Below, one piece after another: positions 15,979 through 26,508 of a stretch of 64,000 nt of DNA. The stretch lies in contig NZ_JAOTJC010000012.1 of the NCBI RefSeq assembly GCF_025628895.1, forward strand, positions 186,001 through 250,000, in the 5' to 3' direction. The DNA comes from Alteromonas salexigens (GTDB lineage: Bacteria; Pseudomonadota; Gammaproteobacteria; Enterobacterales; Alteromonadaceae). The stretch's first letter is position 1; each line of letters begins with the position of its first letter. Under the pieces are notes generated by a model. That model worked only from the letters and a program-made list of their open reading frames with translations. It did not search any database and was not told where the DNA came from. Made by a program: the position numbers and the translations under genes.

Positions 15979-16722
15979 TTACCTGAAAAAGTAATCTTTG
16001 GTAAGTGCAACATACTCGTAAATAGCGCGGCGGGAGAACTCCAGTGCATATAACGCCGGCGGCGATAACCATTTATTCAGCTCCCCGGTGCTTAGAAAAT
16101 CGACAGGGTAGTATGACAGCTTGTATGAATGCGGGAAAAGCAGGCGGAGTCGATGGATGTGAGTAGCTGAAGAGACTACCAGTGTTGGGCGGTTAGCTAT
16201 AAGTGGCGAAACCAATGCTATTTCACCTGCCGTAGTACCGCCGCCTTTAATACGCGTGATTTTATTCGCCGGAACGCCCAGAGACTTCAAAAACTGCCCG
16301 GCTTTCTCGGCATAGATCACGCCGGGGGCTGATGCGTTCTCAGCCCCCGAGACCACAACGTCGCCGCCGTATTTATGATGAAGCCGGGCAGCCGCTGCCA
16401 GCCTCTGCAGCGAGCACTCTGACCAACGAGCTATTTCAGGCACGTTCTCAGTTGTGTTGTAGTAGCACGCAAGTACGTAAATTTGTGAGCGCGCGTATTC
16501 TTCTTTTGGTGGTTCCCGGCCCATGTGTTCAAGCGGAAAGAGCAGTAAATCGCTCACCAGTGGCTGAGAAAAAAGGGTCAGTATAGCAGCGGCGGCCAAA
16601 AAACAATGTTTGGCGGCATGACGCCGCAGCCTGATTGTAAGAACCCAGCCTGTCACTGCCAGCAGAGCCGCCATCACCAAGGGGGAGCAAAGGTGAACAG
16701 CAATGACTTTTAGCACCTCCAT
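15979..16722 (-). CDS. ElyC/SanA/YdcF-family (DUF218) membrane protein
   Basis: A 247-residue protein with two N-terminal transmembrane helices (about residues 8-30 and 38-55) and a periplasmic DUF218 domain: YVLACYYNT, VVVSGAENASAPG, ITRIKGGGTTAGEIALV and LVVSSATHIHRLRLLF. ElyC and SanA proteins affect the cell envelope and lipid-carrier metabolism in enteric bacteria. AAGGAAG lies 7 bases upstream of the start. Only 33 bases separate it from the divergent protease gene, so regulatory signals must overlap. Its place near the polysaccharide locus suggests a role with the undecaprenyl carrier (inference). Confidence 0.82.
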   Translation of the reverse strand: MEVLKVIAVHLCSPLVMAALLAVTGWVLTIRLRRHAAKHCFLAAAAILTLFSQPLVSDLLLFPLEHMGREPPKEEYARSQIYVLACYYNTTENVPEIARWSECSLQRLAAAARLHHKYGGDVVVSGAENASAPGVIYAEKAGQFLKSLGVPANKITRIKGGGTTAGEIALVSPLIANRPTLVVSSATHIHRLRLLFPHSYKLSYYPVDFLSTGELNKWLSPPALYALEFSRRAIYEYVALTKDYFFR

Positions 16723-16755
16723 AGGTACACTTCCTTATATACTCGTGGCTACAGG

Positions 16756-17583
16756 ATGGCAGCCGTGTTACACGCTAAACAAAACAATACAATAACTCGC
16801 TGGGTAATGCTCATATTGATTATGGGTTTCAGTAAGGTCAGCGCGCACTCTGACGAGCACAGGCTGACTATTATTGACACTGTATCGCGCAGCGTGGTGG
16901 CAATTGGCAGAATGACGCCGCTTTATTCTAACCGCAGTGATGTGCTGGGAACCGGTTTCGTGATCGGTACCGGTAATTATGTGGTAACCAATCATCACGT
17001 GGTCGCAGAGCCTCTGGATGAAAACCTGGTGCAATCGTATGTGGTGATTACCGGTCGCGGGCGACAGATTAAATATACAGAGGCGGACATTGTTGCCACG
17101 GCGCCGCGATATGATTTGGCTATATTAAAAATCAAAGGGGCATTACCCCCATTGGTACTGAATAAAGCACCGCTCCACCCGCCGGGGACATCTGTTGCTT
17201 TTACCGGGTTTCCCATCAGCGGTGTGCTGGGGGTTTATCCCGCCACCCATCGTGGCTATGTGTCCGCACTGACTCCTGACGTGTTGCCGGCTGACAGGGT
17301 TACTGTTCAAAGTGCTCGAAATCTGTCGCGACTCGATAACCCCGCCACTGTTTATCAGTTAGATGCAACCGCCTTTCCCGGCAACTCGGGGAGCCCCCTG
17401 TATTTACCTGAAAGCGGGGAGGTCATTGGCATCGTTAATAAAGTGTATATATCTGAAGGCAAAGAGTCAGCGTTAACTGCGCCGTCGGGTATTTCCTATG
17501 CTATTCCCTCGATACATATCCAGCAGCTGTTAAGTACAGTCATGGATGAACCTGGGACTACAGGTCATAACGACCCGGACTGA
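16756..17583 (+). CDS. Trypsin-like serine protease (DegP-like, no PDZ)
   Basis: A 275-residue exported protease with a hydrophobic signal segment at about residues 15-30 ending VSA. The catalytic triad is visible as His81 (TNHHVV), Asp120 (RYDLAILK) and Ser211 (GNSGSP). The chain ends soon after the protease domain, so the PDZ domains of DegP/DegS are missing. The ATG at 16756 has no good ribosome site, and a TATACT at 16738-16743 would give a very short leader. The last 26 bases overlap the convergent FAD oxidase. Substrate unknown; it may process surface or PEP-CTERM proteins. Confidence 0.8.
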   Translation: MAAVLHAKQNNTITRWVMLILIMGFSKVSAHSDEHRLTIIDTVSRSVVAIGRMTPLYSNRSDVLGTGFVIGTGNYVVTNHHVVAEPLDENLVQSYVVITGRGRQIKYTEADIVATAPRYDLAILKIKGALPPLVLNKAPLHPPGTSVAFTGFPISGVLGVYPATHRGYVSALTPDVLPADRVTVQSARNLSRLDNPATVYQLDATAFPGNSGSPLYLPESGEVIGIVNKVYISEGKESALTAPSGISYAIPSIHIQQLLSTVMDEPGTTGHNDPD

Positions 17584-19183
17584 GTATATTGTTGCTGTCT
17601 AGGCTGGTGTTAATCTGCTTAGCGGCTTTCCAGAACGGCGCTGCTTTATCGATTTGCTGCTGTTGTTCGATATTCATTCTGTAGGGCACAAAACCATTTT
17701 TTATCCCTTCTTCAAATAATTTGTTCAGGCACGTCTGGGCGTCGGCTACCGCGGCCGGGTTTTCCCGATCAAACACAATAGGAATGGTGCTGTCAGTGCA
17801 GTGGGCAGAAAAGTTGGTGAAGGTCACCATGGGTTCGATGTTATATGTCGCACAAATGCGACGAACCATAGCGATAAACAGCTCCATTTGGGGCACTTTT
17901 GCAGGAACCAGAGGGGCATACCATAAAATACCACAGCCATCTTCTGCGGGGTTTAAAGCGCGCTGCCCATCTGGCCTTACCCGGGGATTACGCCAATAGG
18001 CTAAGGGTAAAGCTATCTGATTGGGTATGCCTTTCATTATCTGCATCCCCATTTCCAGCTTTTCCAATTGCTCTTTGACAGGAGTGAGAAAGGAGAAAGG
18101 CAGGTGTTTGACCAGCCATTGCCCAAATTTGATTTTTATCCCGCTGGAAAAAAGCACTTCATCTGCCCTTCCCGCAGCAAGGGCGGCAATTTCCTTGCGG
18201 GCGGCCCGGGACACGCTTTTGGGCGCATAGATAGTGCCCACTACAGTCCAGTGTGGTACCTGATGACGCTTCGCAATGTCATCAAGCTGTTCATCGGTCA
18301 TATTCTGGTGGGTGCCGGGCCCCTGAGGGTTTTCCGAGACCATGGCCGCCACACGGCGTCGATCCATTAAATTGATCGATCCCACCACGGCCCCCAGAGA
18401 CTGAAAAATACTTTTTACGGTTAAATAGGCATCAGCAAAGCTATCTGGCTTATAGAAGCGCATATAAAAAGAATCAAATCCGTCCTTCGGCTTCTCAAGC
18501 ACCAGGGTAACTTCAGTTACAACCATGTTCCCTGACTGGGTGAATAATCCATCCAGGTATGGTCCATGTTTCCACTTAAACGCCTTGTCTACCAGCTTGT
18601 CCGAGGTCTGGTCCATCGCTGCCAGGCTGGACTCATAGAACTCACCCGTTGGCAGATATCCTTTGATGCAGGTGACAGTGGCGAAGTGGTCTGTTCCCGG
18701 GGTGATGCCATACCCCCTCTCCAGTGCGTTAGCCAGGACACTACAACTTGGGCCGGCACCGGTCACGGGCACCATGTAATCCGACCCCTTGCTTTGCAAA
18801 AACTCGTAGAGGCGTTGTTGGGTGACGCCTGGTTGCAGTGAACAGATTCCGTCTTCTTCATCAAAATAGGTGACGTTGCTCAGAGCAGACAAATCCAGGA
18901 TGACGGCGTCCCTGTCATCGGTTTCCGGTAGCCCTGTCCCATACCCCCAGTTATTTCCTGTACTCACCGGAAAAATCGCAAACGGGTTGGAGGCCAGCGT
19001 CTCTGGTGCATTTGCCAGTTTGAGCATTGCCTGAATGTCGTCCGTAGCGCCAATGGACACCACGCCGCGAATATTGCGGGTAAAGCCTTCGGGAGAGCGC
19101 GCGAAGCGTGCCGTGGCTGTTGGGTCTTCGGAATAAGAGGAGCTGGAGGAAAGAACCTGCTCGATTGAAGCCTGTAAAGTCAT
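17558..19183 (-). CDS. FAD-linked oxidoreductase (4-cresol-dehydrogenase / VAO-like)
   Basis: A 541-residue flavoprotein of the vanillyl-alcohol-oxidase (PCMH) group. The FAD-binding half shows FAIFPVSTGNNWGYG, VILDLSALSNV, LQPGVTQQRLYEFL and the GAGPSCSVLANALERGYG block; the C-terminal half has WYAPLVPAK and NFSAHCTDS. Such enzymes oxidise phenols, alcohols or sugar-like substrates. No signal peptide is seen. AGG lies 7 bases before the ATG. Its gene diverges from the epimerase, but I see nothing that ties its substrate to the polysaccharide. Confidence 0.82.
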   Translation of the reverse strand: MTLQASIEQVLSSSSSYSEDPTATARFARSPEGFTRNIRGVVSIGATDDIQAMLKLANAPETLASNPFAIFPVSTGNNWGYGTGLPETDDRDAVILDLSALSNVTYFDEEDGICSLQPGVTQQRLYEFLQSKGSDYMVPVTGAGPSCSVLANALERGYGITPGTDHFATVTCIKGYLPTGEFYESSLAAMDQTSDKLVDKAFKWKHGPYLDGLFTQSGNMVVTEVTLVLEKPKDGFDSFYMRFYKPDSFADAYLTVKSIFQSLGAVVGSINLMDRRRVAAMVSENPQGPGTHQNMTDEQLDDIAKRHQVPHWTVVGTIYAPKSVSRAARKEIAALAAGRADEVLFSSGIKIKFGQWLVKHLPFSFLTPVKEQLEKLEMGMQIMKGIPNQIALPLAYWRNPRVRPDGQRALNPAEDGCGILWYAPLVPAKVPQMELFIAMVRRICATYNIEPMVTFTNFSAHCTDSTIPIVFDRENPAAVADAQTCLNKLFEEGIKNGFVPYRMNIEQQQQIDKAAPFWKAAKQINTSLDSNNILSPGRYDL

Positions 19184-19269
19184 GGTAAACCTATGATAGG
19201 TAAAAAGTTCGCATCAAAATTGCATCAGATGTTAGCATAGACAATAACACCAACCAGGCATAATCACTC

Positions 19270-20286
19270 ATGAAAATTCTCGTAACCGGCGCGGCTGGCT
19301 TTATTGGTGCGGCCGTATCTCGTTATTTGTTGGACCGCGGCGATACCGTGGTGGGTATCGATAACATCAATGACTACTATGATGTGAAATTAAAACACGC
19401 TCGCCTGCAATCGTTACAGGAAAGTCAGCATGCGGAGCGGTTTTCTTTTATAAAAATGGGCGTAGAAGATCGCGAGGCCATGGCCAGATTGTTCGAAGAC
19501 GAGCAATTTGAACGGGTGGTGCACCTGGCCGCCCAGGCGGGCGTGCGCTATTCCATTGAGAACCCCCACGCGTATGTAGATGCCAATCTGGTTGGCTTCA
19601 TGAATATTCTTGAGGGCTGCCGCCATCATAATATTGCTCACCTGGTGTATGCGTCTTCCAGTTCAGTGTACGGCGCAAATGAAACCATGCCGTTTTCCGA
19701 GCAGCATAACGTAGACCATCCGGTCAGCTTGTATGCAGCCTCGAAGAAAGCGAATGAGCTGATGGCACACACGTACAGCCATTTATATAACCTGCCTACT
19801 ACCGGGCTGCGGTTCTTCACTGTATATGGCCCCTGGGGCAGACCGGATATGGCGCTATTTAAATTTACCCGGGCAATTTTGGCGGGCGATACCATTGACG
19901 TCTACAACTACGGCAACCACCACCGGGACTTCACCTATATTGACGATATTGTTGAGGGGGTCGTCCGGTCACTGGATCGTATTGCCCAGCCTAATGTGCA
20001 GTGGAGCGGTAAAAACCCCGATCCTGCCAGCAGTAAAGCGCCGTGGAAGGTTTACAATATTGGCGCCCAGACACCGGTACACCTGCTGGAATTTATTGAG
20101 ACGCTGGAGCAGGCGCTGGGTAAAGAAGCCAATAAAAACCTGCTTCCAATGCAGCCTGGTGATGTGCCAGACACCTATGCCAATGTCGAGGATTTAGTCA
20201 GAGACACTGGTTACCGGCCGTCTACCTCCATAAAGCAAGGGATCGGTGAATTTGTAAACTGGTACCGGTCATTCTATAAGGTGTGA
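19270..20286 (+). CDS. NAD-dependent sugar epimerase, UDP-glucuronate 4-epimerase-like
   Basis: A 338-residue extended short-chain dehydrogenase. The NAD site is [10 protein letters not shown], the catalytic triad region is YASSSSVYG plus YAASKKANE, and the signature [18 protein letters not shown] is typical of UDP-glucuronate epimerases such as CapI and LpsL. It supplies UDP-galacturonate or a related nucleotide sugar for surface polysaccharide. This fits the neighbouring exopolysaccharide operon and its rhamnogalacturonan-lyase-like protein. Its last 18 bases overlap the end of the convergent patatin gene. Confidence 0.88.
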   Translation: MKILVTGAAGFIGAAVSRYLLDRGDTVVGIDNINDYYDVKLKHARLQSLQESQHAERFSFIKMGVEDREAMARLFEDEQFERVVHLAAQAGVRYSIENPHAYVDANLVGFMNILEGCRHHNIAHLVYASSSSVYGANETMPFSEQHNVDHPVSLYAASKKANELMAHTYSHLYNLPTTGLRFFTVYGPWGRPDMALFKFTRAILAGDTIDVYNYGNHHRDFTYIDDIVEGVVRSLDRIAQPNVQWSGKNPDPASSKAPWKVYNIGAQTPVHLLEFIETLEQALGKEANKNLLPMQPGDVPDTYANVEDLVRDTGYRPSTSIKQGIGEFVNWYRSFYKV

Positions 20287-21144
20287 CTCAGGCCGTTTTA
20301 GCTTAATGCAGCGGGTAAGCTTGGCGGGTAAAAAACGCAGGGTTGTCTGATAACCCACATCAAACAACCTGCGTTTGGCTGCTTCAGTCATGGAAAAGTC
20401 CACCGCGGAAATATCGCCGGTATTCACCACCAGGGTGTTGTGCCAATACTGCGCATGCACATACTCCCGGGAAACCGCCGTCATAAAGGTCTGAATAAGC
20501 AGCGAGATATACTGGGGCAGCACGAATCCACGGCGTGGCGTCAGCGGCCTGCGCTTGGCGTTACTTTTCAGTCTGAAGCACACCGAGGGTGTGCCGTCTT
20601 GTTGCCAGTCCTCGAACAACGCATCCTCCGATAAAATGGCGCCGTCTACCAGCAATTGGTTCTCAAATTCCTTGAATGAAAAAATCAGTGGAATAGACAT
20701 AGAGAAACGCACCGCCTGCGACACCCTCACGGTGGGCGTGCGCGCTTTGTTAAAGAGTACCGGGCCTCCGCCATTCACGTCGGTAGCCAGGATATTGAGG
20801 GCAAAAGGTAACTCTGTAAACGTGACGCCTTCCAGTAAATCATCCATCCACTGTTCAAAATGATCGCCGGAAGACAACCCGCCTTCGCGGACCAGTCGCC
20901 ATAAAGAAAATGCGGTAAATTGCTTAAAGTCAGTGGAGATAGCCAGTTTAAGCATATCTTCAATAGCGTACCCTTTACTGTAAAGCGCGGTGATAACCGA
21001 GCCGCCGGACACCCCAACCAGAGTGTTAAACTTGATGTTCATTTCATCCAGTGCCTGCAGAATGCCCAAATGGGCAGGTAGCCGGGTGCCCCCACCAGAA
21101 AAAATGGGCACGATGTGACTGGGTAGCGGCATAGATAAGCTCAT
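20269..21144 (-). CDS. Patatin-like phospholipase
   Basis: About 291 residues of a patatin domain. The oxyanion loop is [11 protein letters not shown], the nucleophile elbow GVSGGS (Ser about 46) and the catalytic Asp is in [11 protein letters not shown]. The ATG at 21144 has AGGAG 4 bases upstream and is preferred over the one at 21177. No signal peptide, so it is probably cytoplasmic or membrane-associated. A serine acyl hydrolase on membrane lipids is the likely activity. The gene stands alone between the epimerase and malate synthase. Confidence 0.87.
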   Translation of the reverse strand: MSLSMPLPSHIVPIFSGGGTRLPAHLGILQALDEMNIKFNTLVGVSGGSVITALYSKGYAIEDMLKLAISTDFKQFTAFSLWRLVREGGLSSGDHFEQWMDDLLEGVTFTELPFALNILATDVNGGGPVLFNKARTPTVRVSQAVRFSMSIPLIFSFKEFENQLLVDGAILSEDALFEDWQQDGTPSVCFRLKSNAKRRPLTPRRGFVLPQYISLLIQTFMTAVSREYVHAQYWHNTLVVNTGDISAVDFSMTEAAKRRLFDVGYQTTLRFLPAKLTRCIKLKRPESHLIE

Positions 21145-21274
21145 AAAACTCCTGTATGAAGTCCCTCTATTGAGCATAGTGAATTTTCAGGCAAGTGGGG
21201 CGTTATCGCGAAAAAAGAAGCACTTACTAACAACCGTTGCATGATACAGGCAGGGGGCAGGATGATGATGATTT

Positions 21275-21300
21275 CCGTACCCGGGAGCGCTCGGGTACGG
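21275..21300. repeat. Inverted repeat downstream of glcB
   Basis: CCGTACCCG (21275-21283) pairs with CGGGTACGG (21292-21300) across an 8-base loop. It lies just past the glcB stop codon but is not followed by a T run on either strand, so it may protect the mRNA 3' end rather than terminate. Confidence 0.55.
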
Positions 21301-21309
21301 GCAGAAGGA

Positions 21310-23496
21310 TCAGGCGTGAGCCGCAAGCATGGCTTTCATTTCACGGCGGCGCGCATGTAACAATGGCTCGGTGTAGCCACTGGGCTGCTCTTTACCCAGA
21401 AAAATCAGGTCGTGAGCTGCTTTAAACCCAATCGAGGCCTCGGCATCAGGGGTCATGGGAATGTAGTCAGGATCCTCAGAATTTTGCTCATCCACCAGTT
21501 TGGCCATGCGCGATAAGGAGGCTTCTACCTGTTCTTTGGTAATGACATTGTGGTGGAGCCAGTTCGCCAGATGCTGGGAAGAAATCCGCAGGGTGGCGCG
21601 ATCTTCCATCAGCCCGACGTTATGGATGTCGGGCACCTTTGAACAGCCAATACCCTGATGTACCCAGCGTACAACATACCCGAGGATCCCCTGAACATTG
21701 TTGTCGACTTCCTGTTGAATGCGCTCTTCACTTAACCCGTGGTCGGAGGCCAGCAAGGGGACTGTTAAAATATCTGACAGCCCCTGGTAGCCTGGATCCA
21801 ACTGCTGCTGGCGTGCGGGTACATCTACCTGATGGTAATGGAGCGCATGGAGTGTTGCCGCCGTGGGTGAGGGGACCCAGGCGGTGGTGGCCCCAGACTC
21901 TGGATGGCTGATTTTGGCCTCCATCATGTTTGCCATCTGATCGGGAACTGGCCACATGCCTTTGCCGATTTGGGCCTTTCCGGCGAGCCCGCAGGCAAGA
22001 CCGGTGACCACGTTGGCTTTCTCGTACGCTTTGATCCACGGGCGCTCTTTCAGGCTGGCTTTGTCAGCAAAGGGACCTGCCAGCATAGAGGTATGAATTT
22101 CGTCGCCAGTACGGTCTAAAAAGCCGGTATTGATGAAGACTACCCGGGATTTTGCTGCTGCAATGCAGGCTTTCAAATTTGCGCTGGTGCGGCGTTCTTC
22201 ATCCATAATGCCCATTTTCAGGGTGTTTACCGGCACCGCGATTATTTGCTCTATTCGCGCAAACAGTTTGTCAGTAAAAGCCACTTCCTCCGGCCCGTGC
22301 ATTTTTGGCTTCACAATATAGATGCTGCCTTCACGACTATTGGTCAGATTACTGTTGCCAATCACATCGTGTTTGCCAATGAGCGCGGTGACAATGCCAT
22401 CCATAATACCTTCCGGCACCGGTTGCTCGTCGAACAACATGGCATCGTTGGTCATCAGGTGCCCGACATTGCGCACAAACATCAGACTGCGTCCCGGCAG
22501 GGTGAGTTCGTCAGTTTGCGTCGTATGACCGGCGGGAGTGTAGGTACGGTCAGCGTGCATAGTGCGGGTAAGCAGGCTTCCATTTTTATTGATATCAACG
22601 CTGAGTGACCCCTGCATGAGCCCAAGCCAGTTGCGGTAAACCTGCGTCTTATCGGCGGCATCTACTGCCGCCACCGAGTCTTCACAATCCATGATGGTGG
22701 TTAACGCAGACTCCAGCAGGATATCTTTCACGCCGGCCGGGTCGGCTTTACCTACCGGATGGTTGGGATCCAGCTGCAATTCGAAATGCAGTCCATGATG
22801 CCGGAACAGTAGTGCTTCAGGTGCCTGCATATCGCCCTGGTATCCCTGCCACTGCGTGGTATCAGCTAAGGTTGTGACATCACCGTTAGCCAGTGTGACA
22901 GCCAGCTTGCCGGTGGCGATAGAATAGGCGGTAGCATCGACATGGCTACCGGTGGCCAGTGGCAACAGAGTATCCAGATAGTGGCGGGCGGCGGTGATCA
23001 CTTTCTGGCCCCGGACAGGATTATAGTGACTGCCGGGTTCGGCACCGCCGTCACTGCTGATGACATCGGTACCATAGAGGGCATCATACAGACTGCCCCA
23101 ACGGGCATTCACCGCGTTGAGTGCGTAGCGAGCATTATTGATAGGAACAACCAGCTGCGGGCCGGCGAGGGTTGCGATCTCTTTGTCCACATTAGCAGTG
23201 TCCACCTGCACATCCTGTGGCGCTTCGGTCAGATAACCAATCTCCCTGAGAAAGGCTTCGTAGCTTGCGCCAGTGACGGGCTTGCCGGCCTGATGGTACG
23301 CATCAATCTGCTTTTGCAATGCGTCCCGGGTGGCCAGCAGCGCCTGGTTGGGAGCGATAAAATCGGCAAACAGCGCTTCCACACCTTGCCAGAACCCGGC
23401 TTTATTAAGCTGCGTGCCCGGTAATGCCTGTTCGTCAATAAAGGTGTAGAGCTCGTCTGCAATCTGCAGACGGCCTCGCTGGACATATCCTTGCAT
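21310..23496 (-). CDS. glcB: Malate synthase G
   Basis: A 728-residue enzyme of the expected length for malate synthase G, which condenses glyoxylate with acetyl-CoA to malate. Visible family blocks are [47 protein letters not shown] and [18 protein letters not shown], which hold the metal, glyoxylate and CoA sites. With aceA 1.3 kb away it completes the glyoxylate shunt. A LysR gene sits between them in the same direction. A 13-base motif 72 bases before the start recurs before aceA and may be the shared operator. Confidence 0.97.
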   Translation of the reverse strand: MQGYVQRGRLQIADELYTFIDEQALPGTQLNKAGFWQGVEALFADFIAPNQALLATRDALQKQIDAYHQAGKPVTGASYEAFLREIGYLTEAPQDVQVDTANVDKEIATLAGPQLVVPINNARYALNAVNARWGSLYDALYGTDVISSDGGAEPGSHYNPVRGQKVITAARHYLDTLLPLATGSHVDATAYSIATGKLAVTLANGDVTTLADTTQWQGYQGDMQAPEALLFRHHGLHFELQLDPNHPVGKADPAGVKDILLESALTTIMDCEDSVAAVDAADKTQVYRNWLGLMQGSLSVDINKNGSLLTRTMHADRTYTPAGHTTQTDELTLPGRSLMFVRNVGHLMTNDAMLFDEQPVPEGIMDGIVTALIGKHDVIGNSNLTNSREGSIYIVKPKMHGPEEVAFTDKLFARIEQIIAVPVNTLKMGIMDEERRTSANLKACIAAAKSRVVFINTGFLDRTGDEIHTSMLAGPFADKASLKERPWIKAYEKANVVTGLACGLAGKAQIGKGMWPVPDQMANMMEAKISHPESGATTAWVPSPTAATLHALHYHQVDVPARQQQLDPGYQGLSDILTVPLLASDHGLSEERIQQEVDNNVQGILGYVVRWVHQGIGCSKVPDIHNVGLMEDRATLRISSQHLANWLHHNVITKEQVEASLSRMAKLVDEQNSEDPDYIPMTPDAEASIGFKAAHDLIFLGKEQPSGYTEPLLHARRREMKAMLAAHA

Positions 23497-23567
23497 AGCT
23501 ACCTCTGTGCTTGTTGTTTAACTCCCAGTGTAGAGACTCTATACCTGTATTTTTAATTTATGGTTTG

Positions 23568-23580
23568 TATTTTTGCTATT
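23568..23580. promoter_or_regulatory. Candidate operator before glcB
   Basis: TATTTTTGCTATT differs at one position from TATTTTTGATATT at 26509-26521 before aceA. A similar partial copy (TATTTTTAATTTA) is at 23548-23560. It may be bound by the adjacent LysR protein; this is inference from recurrence only. Confidence 0.3.
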
Positions 23581-23583
23581 GTT

Positions 23584-24540
23584 TCAGTGAATGTCAGAGC
23601 CGGCGTTGATTTCTGCGGCCACTTCGCCAATAAGACGGCGCAGCCAAATATGCCCGGCATCATGGTGCAGCAAGGCGCTCCAGGCCATCTTCAGGGCAAT
23701 AGGGGGAATATCAAACGGCGGCGACTGTACGACTACGTCAGGATCATTAGCAAATAATTTAGCGGCTTTGCTTGGCAAGGTAGCAATCAGATCCTGAGTT
23801 TTTGCGATTTGCAGGGCTGCATGATAATGCCGGGTAAAAACGCGTATAGACCGTTGCTTGCCAATTTTCGTTAGCTCAGCATCAACCCAGCCGAGCTTCT
23901 GAACCTCATTGGGGTCGATGCCCACTCCGACACCGAAGCCGGTTTTACTCACCCAAATATGCTGCGCCGCCAGATAACTGTCGAGGTCAAATTTGTCCAC
24001 CAGCGGATGGTCTTTACTCATAACGCAGCTGAACGTGTCATACCAGATTACCTTTTGGTGAAATGACAGCGGCAACTCTTCAAACCGGTTTATGGCCATA
24101 TCGACTTTACCCTGCTCAACATCGTGAAACGTCACGTCTGAAGGGGTAATTAAATCCAGAACGATATTCGGCGCCTGTTCGGCCAGCTTGCCGACCAGCT
24201 CCAGCAGCAGGGTACTTTCGGCATAGTCACTGGTCATGATACGAAATGTGCGGGTGCTGGTGGCGGGGTCGAAATCAGTTTCCGGCTGAATGGTATTTTC
24301 CAGCCTGCTTAGTACCTCTCTGACCACGGGTTTAAGCTCCAGCGCTCGTTTCGTTGGGGTCATGCCTTCGCTGGTACGCACCATGATGGGGTCTTTAAAC
24401 AAGTCACGTAAGCGCTTCAGACCGTTGCTCATCGCCGGCTGAGTAATACTTAACTGATTCGCCGCCTTGGTCACACTGCCTTCACGAAGCAGTACGTCCA
24501 AGTAGACCAGTAAATTTAAGTCTACCTTGGCAATATTCAT
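23584..24540 (-). CDS. LysR-family transcriptional regulator
   Basis: A 318-residue regulator with an N-terminal winged helix-turn-helix (residues 1-65: DLNLLVYLDVLLREGSVTKA, ITQPAMSNGLKRL) and a C-terminal periplasmic-binding-like effector domain beginning RTFRIMTSDYAE. AAGGA precedes the ATG. It lies between glcB and aceA, both on the same strand, so it probably controls the glyoxylate shunt, responding perhaps to a two- or four-carbon acid. A palindrome TTAATT-N5-AATTAA in its own leader suggests autoregulation. Confidence 0.9.
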   Translation of the reverse strand: MNIAKVDLNLLVYLDVLLREGSVTKAANQLSITQPAMSNGLKRLRDLFKDPIMVRTSEGMTPTKRALELKPVVREVLSRLENTIQPETDFDPATSTRTFRIMTSDYAESTLLLELVGKLAEQAPNIVLDLITPSDVTFHDVEQGKVDMAINRFEELPLSFHQKVIWYDTFSCVMSKDHPLVDKFDLDSYLAAQHIWVSKTGFGVGVGIDPNEVQKLGWVDAELTKIGKQRSIRVFTRHYHAALQIAKTQDLIATLPSKAAKLFANDPDVVVQSPPFDIPPIALKMAWSALLHHDAGHIWLRRLIGEVAAEINAGSDIH

Positions 24541-24553
24541 AGTTGTAATGTCC

Positions 24554-24570
24554 TTAATTACTTCAATTAA
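24554..24570. promoter_or_regulatory. Palindrome in the lysR leader, candidate operator
   Basis: TTAATT-ACTTC-AATTAA is a near-perfect dyad 14-30 bases upstream of the LysR start. LysR proteins often bind T-N11-A-type dyads to control themselves. A -10-like TATACT (minus strand, 24579-24584) lies just upstream of it. Confidence 0.35.
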
Positions 24571-24750
24571 CCCTACCGAGTATAAAGGCTTTTTTACCAG
24601 AAGCTACATACTACTTAAGGGGGAATCCTTATACAGGTAAAACGATGGGGAGAGGGGGTCAGGAGCCGGGCGTACTTATTATAAAGCGCAAATAACGCCT
24701 CCCATGGCGAGTTGCTGTAGAGCCGGGCGACGTAACGCGCCAGCACGAAC

Positions 24751-24776
24751 GAAAACAGGCCCCCGAAGGAGCCTGG
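24751..24776 (-). terminator. Intrinsic terminator of aceA
   Basis: Read on the minus strand: CAGGCTCC-TTCG-GGGGCCTG followed by TTTTCGTT. The UUCG tetraloop is an unusually stable form. It lies about 20 bases after the aceA stop and separates aceA from lysR. Confidence 0.85.
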
Positions 24777-24796
24777 CGGAAAGGTTGGGACTTTCC

Positions 24797-26392
24797 TTAA
24801 ACGTCGAACTGGTTCATGGTGTTATCTTTTCCGGAGGCCTTTAATGCAGCCTCGCCTGAGAAGTACTCTTTATGGGTATCACCCAAATCTGAGCCAGCCA
24901 TGGCCTGGTGTTTTACACAGGCAAGACCTTCGCGGATTTCCTTGCGCTGCACGCCGCGTACATAGGCCAGCATGCCGTCTTCACCAAAGTAGCCTTTTGC
25001 CAGGTTGTCCGTAGACAGGGCGGCAGTATGGTAGGTAGGCAGGGTGATCAGGTGATGGAAAATACCGGCTTCCCGCGCCGCATCTGCCTGGAAACTCTTA
25101 ATTTTTTGATCCGCCTCCAGCGCCAGTTCACTGGTATCGTATTCGGCGGCCATTAGTTTATCGCGGTCATAGGCCGTCACATCTTTGCCCGCCTCCTGCC
25201 AGGTATCAAATACCTGCTGACGGAAGTTCAGTGTCCAGTTAAATGACGGGGAGTTGTTATATACCAGTTTCGCGTTGGGCACCTGCTGACGTATAGCCGC
25301 CACCATGTCACCAATTTGACCCACGTGAGGCTTTTCAGTCTCAATCCACAATAAGTCCGCACCATGCTGAAGCGACGTGACGCAGTCCAGCACCACCCGG
25401 TCAAAGCCGGTGTTATCCTTAAACTTAAACAGCCCATTAGGCAGGCGAACTGGCTTCACCAGCTTACCATCCTGTTTTATTACCAGTTCGCCGTTGGACA
25501 GATCCTCTACACCTTCAACAGGGGTGGTGTCCAGAAACGCAGTGTACTGAGAAGCTAAATCCCCCTCTGACTGGGATACCGGGATTTTCTGAGTCAGGCC
25601 AGCGCCCAGTGAATCAGTGCGGGCCACAATTACCCCGTCATCGACACCCAGCTCCAGGAACGCATACCGGACCGCATTGATCTTGGCCAGAAAGTCCTCA
25701 TGGGGAACCGTCACTTTGCCGTCCTGGTGTCCGCACTGTTTGGCATCCGACACCTGATTCTCTATCTGAATACAGCAGGCGCCGGCTTCAATCATTTTCT
25801 TCGCGAGCAGGTAAGTGGCTTCCTCATTACCGAAGCCGGCGTCGATATCAGCAATAATCGGTACGACGTGCGTTTCAAAGTTGTCAATTTGTGACTGAAT
25901 GGCGGCCACATCGCCGCCATTCGCTTTGGCCGCATCAAGTTGCTTAAACAGGCCGCCCAGTTCCCGGGCATCTGCCTGGCGCAGGAAGGTGTACAGCTCT
26001 TCAATCAGCATAGGTACCGTGGTCTTTTCGTGCATGGACTGGTCGGGAAGGGGCCCGAACTCCGATCGCAGTGCGGCGACCATCCAGCCGGACAGGTAGA
26101 GATAGCTTTTATTGGTGGTGCCCTGGTGTTTTTTTACCGCCAGCATCTTTTGCTGACCGATAAACCCATGCCAGCAACCCAGCGACTGGGTATATTGGGA
26201 AGAATCGTTATCGTACTCTTCCATGTCGCGTCGCATAATTGCCGCTGTGTATCTGGCAATATCGAGACCAGTCTTGAAGCGGTTCTGCGTTTTCATCCGT
26301 GCGGCATATTCAGGATCGATGCCGTTCCATGTGCCATTTTGTGTCGCTTTAAGCGTAGCGATAAGGTCGATGTCCTGTTGATATTGCGACAT
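24797..26392 (-). CDS. aceA: Isocitrate lyase (long form)
   Basis: A 531-residue isocitrate lyase, the long form typical of Pseudomonas and Alteromonas-like bacteria rather than the 434-residue enteric enzyme. The catalytic motif is KQCGH at 218-222; ADIDAGFGNEEATY binds the metal and glyoxylate side. It splits isocitrate into succinate and glyoxylate. GGGAG precedes the ATG. With glcB it allows growth on acetate and fatty acids. It has its own terminator, and the intergenic region upstream is long. Confidence 0.97.
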   Translation of the reverse strand: MSQYQQDIDLIATLKATQNGTWNGIDPEYAARMKTQNRFKTGLDIARYTAAIMRRDMEEYDNDSSQYTQSLGCWHGFIGQQKMLAVKKHQGTTNKSYLYLSGWMVAALRSEFGPLPDQSMHEKTTVPMLIEELYTFLRQADARELGGLFKQLDAAKANGGDVAAIQSQIDNFETHVVPIIADIDAGFGNEEATYLLAKKMIEAGACCIQIENQVSDAKQCGHQDGKVTVPHEDFLAKINAVRYAFLELGVDDGVIVARTDSLGAGLTQKIPVSQSEGDLASQYTAFLDTTPVEGVEDLSNGELVIKQDGKLVKPVRLPNGLFKFKDNTGFDRVVLDCVTSLQHGADLLWIETEKPHVGQIGDMVAAIRQQVPNAKLVYNNSPSFNWTLNFRQQVFDTWQEAGKDVTAYDRDKLMAAEYDTSELALEADQKIKSFQADAAREAGIFHHLITLPTYHTAALSTDNLAKGYFGEDGMLAYVRGVQRKEIREGLACVKHQAMAGSDLGDTHKEYFSGEAALKASGKDNTMNQFDV

Positions 26393-26508
26393 GAGCGATT
26401 CTCCCGGTTTCTTTTATTCTGTAGACAAAACGGTAAAGCAGGTGGCGTTACCGCTGATTGCCACTTAATACTAGGCATGGATTGAAGATAACAAAAATGT
26501 ATAAATGC

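Noticed and set aside
17558..17583. Overlap of protease and FAD oxidase ends as a frameshift or misassembly
   Set aside because: Both frames stay open with normal C-termini; short convergent overlaps also occur at 20269-20286 and are common in compact genomes.
22942..23424. 160-codon plus-strand frame inside glcB
   Set aside because: It is antisense to the well-supported malate synthase gene and resembles no family; typical shadow frame in GC-richer coding DNA.
25940..26485. 181-codon plus-strand frame over the start of aceA
   Set aside because: Antisense to isocitrate lyase with no motifs and no ribosome site; shadow frame.
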